64,000 nt of DNA from NCBI GenBank assembly GCA_001464765.1, contig LNDV01000025.1:1-64000 (forward strand). Direction: 5' to 3'. The notes under the pieces were generated by a model that saw only the letters and a list, made by a program, of their open reading frames with translations, was not told where the DNA came from and did not search any database. Of the stretch, positions 26,679 to 34,114 are shown in pieces. The stretch comes from Betaproteobacteria bacterium Ga0077526 (GTDB lineage: Bacteria; Pseudomonadota; Gammaproteobacteria; Burkholderiales; Ga0077523). The position numbers were made by a program, and so were the translations under genes. The number at the start of each line of letters is the position of its first letter. The first letter of the stretch is position 1.

Positions 26679-27037
26679 ACGTGCGCCTGGTGCTTTTCAG
26701 CGGCATTGCCCTCACCGCCCTCGCCGTGGCGGCCGTCCCGCTCGCGCTTCAACACCTGCGGATGCTGCAACCGAAGTTCGCCGTTCTCGACGTGACCGAG
26801 CTCTACCGCCTCAAGGAAGCCCAGATCACGGCGAGCCTCGTACAGCGCGACGCCGATCCCGCATCACGCCAGCGACTGCTGGAGGCCGCCACGCAGTTCC
26901 ACCAGGACCTGCAGGCCCTCCTGCGCGACCTCCCGAAGGAATGCGGCTGCCTCGTGCTGAACCGCGCAGCCCTGCTCGGCAGTGAAACTGAAGTGAATGA
27001 CCTCACGCTTCGCGCCCGCGAACGCCTCGGACTGTGA
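26675..27037 (+). CDS. trbI: TrbI-like conjugation protein
   Basis: 120 residues, GTG start overlapping the traC stop. One N-terminal hydrophobic helix (LVLFSGIALTALAVAAVPLAL) and a short periplasmic part with PKFAVLDVTELYRLKEAQI, the pattern of TrbI-type proteins in MPF_F operons, plus CGCLVLNRAALL near the end. TrbI affects pilus retraction in the F plasmid. Position between traC and the peptidase gene supports the call. Confidence 0.75.
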   Translation: MNVRLVLFSGIALTALAVAAVPLALQHLRMLQPKFAVLDVTELYRLKEAQITASLVQRDADPASRQRLLEAATQFHQDLQALLRDLPKECGCLVLNRAALLGSETEVNDLTLRARERLGL

Positions 27038-27516
27038 CGATGCGAATCAGCACCAGACGCGCCCTTCAGATAGCCACAGCCACCGCACTGGTCGCTGGCG
27101 CTATCGCCTTCCAGCGCAGCTACACCTTCGGCTTGAATCTCACGCCCAGCCTCCCCGGCACGCTCTTCCTCATCCACAAGGGCGAGCCCGTGCAGCGTGG
27201 CGATCTCGTCGCCTTCCGCTGGCCGGGAGGTGGCCCTTATGCCGCCGGCACCACCTTCGTCAAAGCGCTCGTGGGAATACCGGGCGACAACGTCGAGCGA
27301 TTCGGCCGGGCCGTCTTCGTGAACGAGACCCCCTTCGGCGTCCTCAAGGACAAGACCAGGACCGGCGCGCCCCTTGCGCCCGGCCCCACCGGCACGCTGC
27401 CGCCGGATCGCTTCCACGTCTACGCGCCCCACCCGGACAGCCTCGACTCCCGCTACGCGTTGACCGGCTGGATCTCGCGCACCCAGATCATCGGCAAGGC
27501 CCATGCGCTGTTCTGA
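27034..27516 (+). CDS. S26-family conjugal transfer signal peptidase (TraF/TrhF type)
   Basis: 160 residues with one N-terminal membrane helix. Signal-peptidase motifs are visible: TPSLPGTLF (catalytic Ser39), GDLVAFRWP, and FVKALVGIPGD (general-base Lys77), then RYALTGWI near the C-terminus. RP4-TraF-type peptidases process or cyclise pilin; in SXT-like operons the same position holds TrhF. Start is a GTG overlapping the trbI stop; the in-frame ATG two codons on would serve equally well. Confidence 0.88.
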   Translation: MTMRISTRRALQIATATALVAGAIAFQRSYTFGLNLTPSLPGTLFLIHKGEPVQRGDLVAFRWPGGGPYAAGTTFVKALVGIPGDNVERFGRAVFVNETPFGVLKDKTRTGAPLAPGPTGTLPPDRFHVYAPHPDSLDSRYALTGWISRTQIIGKAHALF

Positions 27517-28141
27517 TCGCCTCGCCGTCGCAGCACTGGTGGTCCTCGCCGCCATACGCGTAGCTGCGGAAGACCTCGGCACGATCGGTCCCGTCTACCC
27601 CATTGCCGAGCCGAACCTCCTGCAGGTCATCCAAGCCAACCTCGCCAAGGCTCAGGCCGACGGCCGTTTGAAGCGACTGCAGGAAGACGCCACCCGCCGC
27701 GTCCGTGCCCACATCGAGACCCCGCCCGCCGTTCCCGGTCTCGCACCCACGCGAACCCCGAGACACTTCCACTGGGATCCCAGCATCGCCATCACCGCGC
27801 CCGTCCTCGACGCGGAGGGCAACACCGTCATCGCTGCCGGAACGCAAGTTAACCCACTGAAGACGGTGAGCCTGTCGAAGCGACTGGTCTTTCTGGATGG
27901 GAGAGAGACTGCACAAGTCCGCGCGGTCGAGTCGCACCTCAAACGCGGCGAGAAGCTCCTGCCCATCCTCACCGGCGGCAGTCCGACCCAACTCGCCCGC
28001 CGCTGGCGCCGGCTGGTCTTCTTCGACCAGGGTGCGCATCTGACCGGTCGTTTCGGCATCACCCAGATCCCGGCGGTGGTGCGTCAGGACGGTTTGCGAC
28101 TTCGTATCGACGAAGTGAACACGCTGGAGGTGCTGCCGTGA
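27503..28141 (+). CDS. traW: TraW pilus assembly protein
   Basis: 212 residues with a signal peptide (LAVAALVVLAAIRVAAED). The body has GTIGPVYPIAEPNLLQVI at the mature N-terminus and a C-terminal RRLVFFDQGAHLTGRFGI and IPAVVRQDG region, both characteristic of TraW. It acts in the periplasm with TraU and TrbC. Overlaps the peptidase gene by 14 bases and traU by 4. Confidence 0.92.
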   Translation: MRCSDRLAVAALVVLAAIRVAAEDLGTIGPVYPIAEPNLLQVIQANLAKAQADGRLKRLQEDATRRVRAHIETPPAVPGLAPTRTPRHFHWDPSIAITAPVLDAEGNTVIAAGTQVNPLKTVSLSKRLVFLDGRETAQVRAVESHLKRGEKLLPILTGGSPTQLARRWRRLVFFDQGAHLTGRFGITQIPAVVRQDGLRLRIDEVNTLEVLP

Positions 28142-29142
28142 TCGCGCGACTATTCCGAAGCGCGGCCTTAGCCACCGCGCTCATTCTCGCCAACACGGCC
28201 TACGCCCAGAACGCGCTTTGTCATGGCCGCTTCGCGAACCCGCTCACGGACATCTGCTGGCGGTGTCTCTTCCCGCTGTCGTTGGGTGCTGTACCACTCA
28301 TGCCCGGCACCCCCGCCGACACCCCGAACCCGCCGGTTCCTGTGTGCGCCTGTCCGAACCCACCGAAGATCGGTCTCACCATCGGCTTCTGGGAACCGGT
28401 GCGCATGGTGGACGTCACGCGCGTGCCGTTCTGCCTCGTCGGCCTAGGCTTCGGTCTGGACCTGCCGCTGCCCGCGCCGCGCGGGGCGCAGGTGATGCAC
28501 GACAGCCAGACCCGCACGAGCTTCTACCAGGTGCACTGGTACGTGAACCCGATCCTCGACTGGCTCGAGGTGCTGCTGGACTTCCCCTGTCTCGAGAAAG
28601 GCGCCCTCGATATCGCCTACTTGACCGAGTTCGACCCGCTCTGGAACGACGACGAACTGGCCGCGATCCTCGAGCCCGAGGCCGTGCTCTTCGCCAACCC
28701 CATCGCCAAGGCCGCTTGCGCTGCCGACTGCGTCGCTGCCACCGCCCATTTGCCGATTCCAGGCCTTTTCTGGTGCGCCGGCTGTCAGGGCTCCACCTAC
28801 CCCATGACCGGCCACGCCACCACCCATATCGGCGGTATTCAGGCCGCCATGCTGCTCACGCAGCGCATGACCGCCAAGATGCACCGCCAACTCCTCACCT
28901 TCGAAACCGGCGGCCCGCTCGCGCTGTGCTCGCCGTACCCGCAGCCCATCCCGGACCGCTCCCACTACCGCACGCAGCTGGTCTATCCGATCCCGGATAC
29001 GGGCATCGGCACGGGTGCGTGCTGCCACCCCTTCGGCCGCAGCACGATCCTGTGGGGCGCCGGCAAGTCCTACCCCGTCAGTGGCGAAGACTTCGCGATC
29101 CAACTCTTCCGGAAGAGGAACTGCTGTGCCAGTGCGTACTGA
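28138..29142 (+). CDS. traU: TraU mating-pair protein
   Basis: 334 residues with a signal peptide (ALATALILANTAYAQN). Cys-rich: CHGRFANPLTDICWRCLFPL near the start, CACPNPPKIGLTIGFWEPVRMVDVTR-type motifs, WCAGCQGSTYPMTG, and GRSTILWGAGKSYPVSGEDF near the end. These are conserved TraU features. The protein is periplasmic and needs disulfides, fitting the dsbC gene in this operon. Overlaps trbC by 17 bases. Confidence 0.95.
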   Translation: MIARLFRSAALATALILANTAYAQNALCHGRFANPLTDICWRCLFPLSLGAVPLMPGTPADTPNPPVPVCACPNPPKIGLTIGFWEPVRMVDVTRVPFCLVGLGFGLDLPLPAPRGAQVMHDSQTRTSFYQVHWYVNPILDWLEVLLDFPCLEKGALDIAYLTEFDPLWNDDELAAILEPEAVLFANPIAKAACAADCVAATAHLPIPGLFWCAGCQGSTYPMTGHATTHIGGIQAAMLLTQRMTAKMHRQLLTFETGGPLALCSPYPQPIPDRSHYRTQLVYPIPDTGIGTGACCHPFGRSTILWGAGKSYPVSGEDFAIQLFRKRNCCASAY

Positions 29143-29830
29143 TGCCCGAGGCCTCGCCGTGCTCCTGCTCACCGGCGCGCTGAGTCACGCCGCCGCCGAG
29201 CCGCCGCGCTGGCCGACGCCGGAAGAGATGGACCTCGTCCGCCTGCACCGCCCCTTCCCCGAACTGCGGGAGATCGAGGCACAGCCGATTCCGCATGTCC
29301 CGACGCTGAACCCCAACCCTTCGCGCCCCGCCCTCGACATCGAAGATCTCGCCAGGAAGGGTGCAGCCGTGCGCGCGACCGCCCAGTCCGCAACGACAAG
29401 CCCCGCGACGTTGCGCGTCTTCATCTCCCTCTCCCTGCCTGAGCCCACCCTGCAACGCCTCATGGACCAAGCCGCCGACCTCGGCGTGCCGCTGCTGCTG
29501 CGCGGCCTGCATCGCAACTCAATGCGGCAAACCGCGGAGCGCATCCAGGCGCTGCTCGGCTCGCGAAACACCGGCGTCCAGATCGATCCCGACGCTTTCG
29601 AGCGCTATGGCGTCACCCAAGTCCCGAGCTTCGTCCTGGCGCCGGGAAACGGGAGCGCCGACCCAACGGCCTGCGCGAAGAACACGGCCCAATGCAAAGT
29701 CACGGAGGACTACCTCCGCGTGTCCGGCGACGTCTCCCTCGACTATGCCCTCCAGCATCTGATTCGCGCGCGTCCGCAATGGGCTGCGAACCTGCCGCCG
29801 TCGCTGCGGGCCCTGCGAGGTACGCCATGA
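29126..29830 (+). CDS. trbC: TrbC pilin-assembly protein
   Basis: 234 residues from GTG 29126, which has GAGG 7 bases upstream and lies inside the end of traU. Signal peptide (LAVLLLTGALSHAAAE), then a thioredoxin-like fold beginning TLRVFISLSLPEPTLQRLM and containing VPLLLRGL and YGVTQVPSFVLAPG. This is the type-F TrbC pattern; no CxxC is present. It works in the periplasm with TraW. Confidence 0.9.
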   Translation: MPVRTDARGLAVLLLTGALSHAAAEPPRWPTPEEMDLVRLHRPFPELREIEAQPIPHVPTLNPNPSRPALDIEDLARKGAAVRATAQSATTSPATLRVFISLSLPEPTLQRLMDQAADLGVPLLLRGLHRNSMRQTAERIQALLGSRNTGVQIDPDAFERYGVTQVPSFVLAPGNGSADPTACAKNTAQCKVTEDYLRVSGDVSLDYALQHLIRARPQWAANLPPSLRALRGTP

Positions 29831-30771
29831 GGCGCGTACTCATCGCCGTTTGCCTCGTCTTCCCCGCGACCGCGCACGCCCAGGGCCTCGAAGACGCCTT
29901 CACCCAGGGCCGCACCTTCGGGCAGGGCGCCAACGCGCGCGCCCACGGCAGCGTGGACTCGACCCACACCACGAAGGTCCCGAACTTCGACGCAGCCGCC
30001 ATCCCGACCGATCGCCCGAGCGCCGAATCGCTCGGTGCTAACGCCCGCGCCCGCCTCGGTCAATGCGCGAGCGCCCAGGACGCCACCTGCGCCGCCACGC
30101 AGTTCACCCAAACCAATCCGACGCAGCACCAGAGCGTAACGATCGACACGCAATCACCACCAATCACCCGCGGCCGGCAGATCGGTCGCGAACCGAACAG
30201 CGTGCTGGGCACCCTCGCGGGGACCTACAGCGACTGCACCCTCACCACCCAGACCGATCCTCCTGCCTCCGAAACGGAGCTGTGCCATCGCACCCGCATG
30301 GTGGAGACACTCACCTGCGACCGCGTGCTCACCGTCGTCCCCGCACCCGGAGCCGGGTGCACACCCGGCCAGTTCCTCACCCGAATCGTCGGGGACCTGT
30401 GTCCGTGGTGCCCGGATGTCCTCGCGATGGATTTCAGCTGCGGCGTGACGGACTACACCATGCACGTACGCATGCTCTGGAAGGGCGATCTCGAACCGCG
30501 CTACAGCATCGCCCAAGGTCCCGTGCCCGGCCGCCCCGGCGTGGAGATTCCCGTGACCCCCGGTCTCTCCCGCTTTGATGCCTTTGTGTGTTTCGACACG
30601 TCCTACGAGCAGCACTGCAACGGCAGCGCGTGCACCCTGACCGCGACCTTCCGCAATCCCTGTCAGGCGCTCGCCATGCAGGGCAGCGGCACCTTCACCG
30701 CTCTGGGCGCCACCACCTTCACGGATCAGTGGGACGACCAGTGCCAGAGCCTGGAAGCCCGCACCCGATGA
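29827..30771 (+). CDS. traN: TraN-like N-terminal part (split traN, first gene)
   Basis: 314 residues from ATG 29827. Signal peptide (LIAVCLVFPATAHAQ), an early QGRTFGQG segment as in TraN, and a Cys-rich body. TraN is usually one large Cys-rich outer-membrane adhesin that stabilises mating pairs; here its features are divided between this gene and the next, which overlap by ATGA. Both halves carry their own signal peptides, so the split looks organised and not like a fresh frameshift. The call rests on position and the Cys pattern. Confidence 0.7.
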   Translation: MRRVLIAVCLVFPATAHAQGLEDAFTQGRTFGQGANARAHGSVDSTHTTKVPNFDAAAIPTDRPSAESLGANARARLGQCASAQDATCAATQFTQTNPTQHQSVTIDTQSPPITRGRQIGREPNSVLGTLAGTYSDCTLTTQTDPPASETELCHRTRMVETLTCDRVLTVVPAPGAGCTPGQFLTRIVGDLCPWCPDVLAMDFSCGVTDYTMHVRMLWKGDLEPRYSIAQGPVPGRPGVEIPVTPGLSRFDAFVCFDTSYEQHCNGSACTLTATFRNPCQALAMQGSGTFTALGATTFTDQWDDQCQSLEARTR

Positions 30772-31844
30772 AGCGGTTCGCTTTCCTCATGGCGGTGCTC
30801 TGGAGCGCAACCGCCTCCGCCGCCGACTGCACCTTCGTCGCCGAGCACTGTGTCGACGGCCCGAGCACGAAGCTCGTCGCCGGCATCGCCGTGACCCGCG
30901 ACTGCTGGCGCAAGACGAGAACCTACCGCTGCTTGAGCGCCACCACCCAGGACACCTGCGCGCCGCTCGCCGCGCGTGGCTGCACGCCATTGGAAACCCG
31001 TTGCCTCGATCCCTTCTCCGCCACCGCCTGCGCGACCGAGGCGCTCACCTACCGCTGCCCCGTGCCCGCGGCACCAACGCGCGAGGTCCTGAACTGCGGC
31101 GACCGCCGCTTTTGTCTGGAAGGTCGGTGCTTCGATACGGCCCACACCCCCGACCCCGACTTCGCCAAAGCCATCGCCGCCATGGAGGCACAACGAGAAG
31201 CCGGCAAGAGCTTCGACCCCGCCAACCAGCGCGTCTTCCACGGAACCGACGACCGATGCCGGCACAAGCTGGCCGACGCCATCGACTGCTGCGGCCGAGC
31301 GGATGCCGACGGCGGCTTTCTGTCGAATTTCGCACGCCTGGCGGACAGCGCGAACCCCACCTCTCCCAGCAGCCCGTCGCGCTATGTCTACGACGCCCTG
31401 TTCGGCGATCCGCCGGAAGTGGTGGATCTGATTCATCGGCTGTCGCCGACGGGGATCGCCGCCGAGTTGCTCTCCTGCCGTCCCGAGGAGAAGACGCTCG
31501 CCTTCAAGCGCGAGCGTCGCCTGTGTCATGCCGTCGGCAGCTACTGCTCCCGGCGCGTCCCTCTCACCAGCGCCTGCCTGGAGACCACCGAGACCCGCTG
31601 CTGCTTCCGCTCGACACTGGCCCGCATCCTCCAGGAACAGGGCCGAGCGCAGCTCGGCCGCGCCTGGGGCTCGGCAGAATCGCCTGACTGCACCGGTCTC
31701 ACGGTGGACGAGCTGCAGGGTCTGGATTTCTCGCGCATGGACCTGAGCGAGTTCACCCGCGAGATCCAGTCCACCCTCCCGGACAACGCCGCCATCCGCG
31801 CCCGCGTGGAGCAGCGCGTGCGCGCCACCACCACCCCGCAATGA
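30768..31844 (+). CDS. traN: TraN-like C-terminal part (split traN, second gene)
   Basis: 358 residues with a signal peptide (FLMAVLWSATASAADC). Very Cys-rich: ADCTFVAEHCVDGPSTK and a VTRDCWRKTRTYRC segment, DCCGRADADGG, and RRLCHAVGSYCSRRVPL with ETRCCFRSTLARILQEQGRAQLG, which are typical of the C-terminal half of TraN. Together with the preceding gene the total is about 670 residues, close to normal TraN. Mature protein should sit in the outer membrane. Overlaps traF by 4 bases. Confidence 0.8.
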   Translation: MKRFAFLMAVLWSATASAADCTFVAEHCVDGPSTKLVAGIAVTRDCWRKTRTYRCLSATTQDTCAPLAARGCTPLETRCLDPFSATACATEALTYRCPVPAAPTREVLNCGDRRFCLEGRCFDTAHTPDPDFAKAIAAMEAQREAGKSFDPANQRVFHGTDDRCRHKLADAIDCCGRADADGGFLSNFARLADSANPTSPSSPSRYVYDALFGDPPEVVDLIHRLSPTGIAAELLSCRPEEKTLAFKRERRLCHAVGSYCSRRVPLTSACLETTETRCCFRSTLARILQEQGRAQLGRAWGSAESPDCTGLTVDELQGLDFSRMDLSEFTREIQSTLPDNAAIRARVEQRVRATTTPQ

Positions 31845-32626
31845 GTCGCGCCATCAATCGGGTCCTAGTCGCCACCCTACTCGCCTGCGCGTTCACCACG
31901 ACCACCACGCCCGCCCCAGCCGCCGACGACTACTGGACCCAGCAGCGCGAGGGCTGGTTCTGGTACCGCGAACCACCCGCCCCGACACCTAAGCCCACCC
32001 CGAAGGCCAACGCGGAGAAGAAGCGCCCCGAACTCTCGTCCCTCGAAGCCCTCCAGGCCCGCCTCGAGGAACTGAAGCGCATCGCTGTCATGAACCCCAC
32101 CGACGCGAACATGACCGCCTACATGCGCCTCCAGCAGACCGTGATGCGCCAGGCCGAGACCTTCGCCCGCCGCTGGCAGCAGCTCGTGTGGACTACACCC
32201 AGCCTCGACGCCAGCGTCCAGGCCCGCCCCACCAATGCCGCCGCGATCGACGTCTTCGACCGGGAGACCCAGTCGAAGCAGGAAGCCCGTGTCCGCGCGC
32301 TGGCGCAGACCCACGCGCTGATCTTCGTGTTCCGGACCGACTGCCCGTACTGCCATCGCTTCGCACCGATCCTGCGGCGTTTCGAGCAGACCTACGGCCT
32401 GCGCATCTACGCCGTGAGTCTCGACGGCGGCGCGCTACCGGACTTCCCCGACCCGAGACACGACCCCGCCCTCGCGGCACGCCTGGCGCCCGAAGCCGTA
32501 CCCGCGCTGTACCTGACCGAGCCCGCCCGCCGCTCGATCCAGCCGGTGGGCTTCGGCCTGCTCGCCTTCAACGAACTGCTGGAGCGCATCGCCACGCTGG
32601 CCGATGCGCCCGAGCCGCGCCTCTGA
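31841..32626 (+). CDS. traF: TraF conjugal transfer protein (thioredoxin-like)
   Basis: 261 residues with a signal peptide and the WTQQREGWFWYREPP segment that opens type-F TraF proteins. The C-terminal thioredoxin fold has a CPYC motif (Cys168 and Cys171, in FRTDCPYCHRFAPIL) and a VPALYLTEP loop. Periplasmic, acts in pilus assembly and disulfide formation. Many TraF proteins have lost the CxxC; here it is kept. Confidence 0.93.
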   Translation: MSRAINRVLVATLLACAFTTTTTPAPAADDYWTQQREGWFWYREPPAPTPKPTPKANAEKKRPELSSLEALQARLEELKRIAVMNPTDANMTAYMRLQQTVMRQAETFARRWQQLVWTTPSLDASVQARPTNAAAIDVFDRETQSKQEARVRALAQTHALIFVFRTDCPYCHRFAPILRRFEQTYGLRIYAVSLDGGALPDFPDPRHDPALAARLAPEAVPALYLTEPARRSIQPVGFGLLAFNELLERIATLADAPEPRL

Positions 32627-32646
32627 CCGTCCGAACGAATCCATCG

Positions 32647-34107
32647 ATGCCAATCAAGAAAGCCCGCCGCGCACACCCCATCCGCACCGCCCTCGCCATC
32701 GCGCTGTCCGCCGGCCTGCTGCTCTTCCCCCTGAGCAGTCACCCCGGCGATCTCAACACCGAGATGCAGTCCTTCTTCGACGAGATGGGCGCCCTGGGCA
32801 ACGTGAGCGAGCCCGGCGCCTTCCGGGGACAGGCCATGAACCTCTACACCGGGGGCAGCCTCATGATGCGGGCCCCGGGCCGCAACTTCCCCATGGTGAG
32901 CGCCCGTCTGCCCAGCCTCAAGGCCGGCTGCGGCGGCATTGATCTGTTCGGGGGCGCGTTCTCCTTCATCAACCGCCAGCAGTTCGTGGCGCTGCTCCAG
33001 AACATCGGCGCCAACGCCGTGGGCTACGCCTTCAAGCTGGCGCTGCAGTCCATCTCCCCCGACATCGACAAGCTGCTCACGGAGCTCCAGGACCAGATCA
33101 ACAAGATCAACGCGCTCAACATCAACTCCTGCGAAGCCGCCCAGGCCCTGGTGAACGGCGCCGTCGGCGAATACGACAACGCCGTCATGAGCGGCTGCGC
33201 CAACATCTCCCAGTACCTGGGCAGCGTCTCCGATCGGGCCGAAGGCCGCACCACCTGTGCATCGAACGCGCCGTCCGTCATGCGCGCCGCCGCCGACTCC
33301 ACCGACGAGAACGTCCGCGAACGCGTTTTCGTGAAAGGCAACGTGGTCTGGCAGGCCTTGAAGCGTGTCGGCACCACCGTGAGCCGCGAGGAACGCGAAC
33401 TGGTCCTCAGCGTCCTGGGCACCGTGATCCTCACCCCGCCCGCCGATGACGGCACCGGCGCCACCACACGCGTCCTCGAGCCCACCGTCACCGGACTGCG
33501 CGATCTGCTGCTGGGCAGCCAGGCCGCCGAGACCCCGGACCGGGTGAACGTCACCCTCTACGTCTGCGACGACACCGACCAGTGCCTGGAGCCCACCCGC
33601 GCCGCCACCACCGTGAAGCCCTTCAGCCGCCTCGTGGCCGAGCGTCTGCAGCGCCTGTCCGACGGCATCGCCAACCGTACCGCACCCTCCGAGGCAGACA
33701 TCGGCTTCGTGAACGCCACCACCGAGCCCGTGTACCGGATGCTCTCCATCGCCAACACGATCCCTGGCTCGGGCATGGCCCCGACGCTCATCGAGACCTA
33801 CAAGGACGTGATCGCACTCGACTACGCCGAGACCTTCCTCACCCGCGTGCTGCGCCAAGCCCTGAGCGCACTCGCCCAGTCCCCCGACCGCAACCGAATG
33901 GAGCGCGACGCGCTCGAATCCCTCCGGAGAAACGCCGACACCGTGCGCCAGCAGATCGCCACCGAGAAGCAGGCCGCCTATGCAAGAGTGCGCTCCGTCT
34001 CCGCGCTGACCCAGGACCTCCAGCACCTGGAGCGCCAGCTCTGGGGGACCATGCCGCCGGCACTGAAATCGATGCTGGATTTCAGTAGAACGGCGGGCCA
34101 CGGCTGA
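32647..34107 (+). CDS. traH: TraH conjugal transfer protein
   Basis: 486 residues from ATG 32647; longer in-frame starts would run through traF. Signal peptide (ALAIALSAGLLLFPLSSHPG), then DLNTEMQSFFDEMGALGNVSEPGAFRGQ and MNLYTGGSLMMRAPGRN, which are diagnostic for TraH. Contains a Gly/Cys motif (LKAGCGGIDLFGGAFSFI) and helical C-terminus. It is needed for pilus assembly at the outer membrane. Confidence 0.94.
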   Translation: MPIKKARRAHPIRTALAIALSAGLLLFPLSSHPGDLNTEMQSFFDEMGALGNVSEPGAFRGQAMNLYTGGSLMMRAPGRNFPMVSARLPSLKAGCGGIDLFGGAFSFINRQQFVALLQNIGANAVGYAFKLALQSISPDIDKLLTELQDQINKINALNINSCEAAQALVNGAVGEYDNAVMSGCANISQYLGSVSDRAEGRTTCASNAPSVMRAAADSTDENVRERVFVKGNVVWQALKRVGTTVSREERELVLSVLGTVILTPPADDGTGATTRVLEPTVTGLRDLLLGSQAAETPDRVNVTLYVCDDTDQCLEPTRAATTVKPFSRLVAERLQRLSDGIANRTAPSEADIGFVNATTEPVYRMLSIANTIPGSGMAPTLIETYKDVIALDYAETFLTRVLRQALSALAQSPDRNRMERDALESLRRNADTVRQQIATEKQAAYARVRSVSALTQDLQHLERQLWGTMPPALKSMLDFSRTAGHG

Positions 34108-34114
34108 GGCGCGG

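Noticed and set aside
32407..34101. 564-codon antisense frame opposite traH
   Set aside because: Gly/Val/His-rich translation without motifs; traH on the plus strand is diagnostic.
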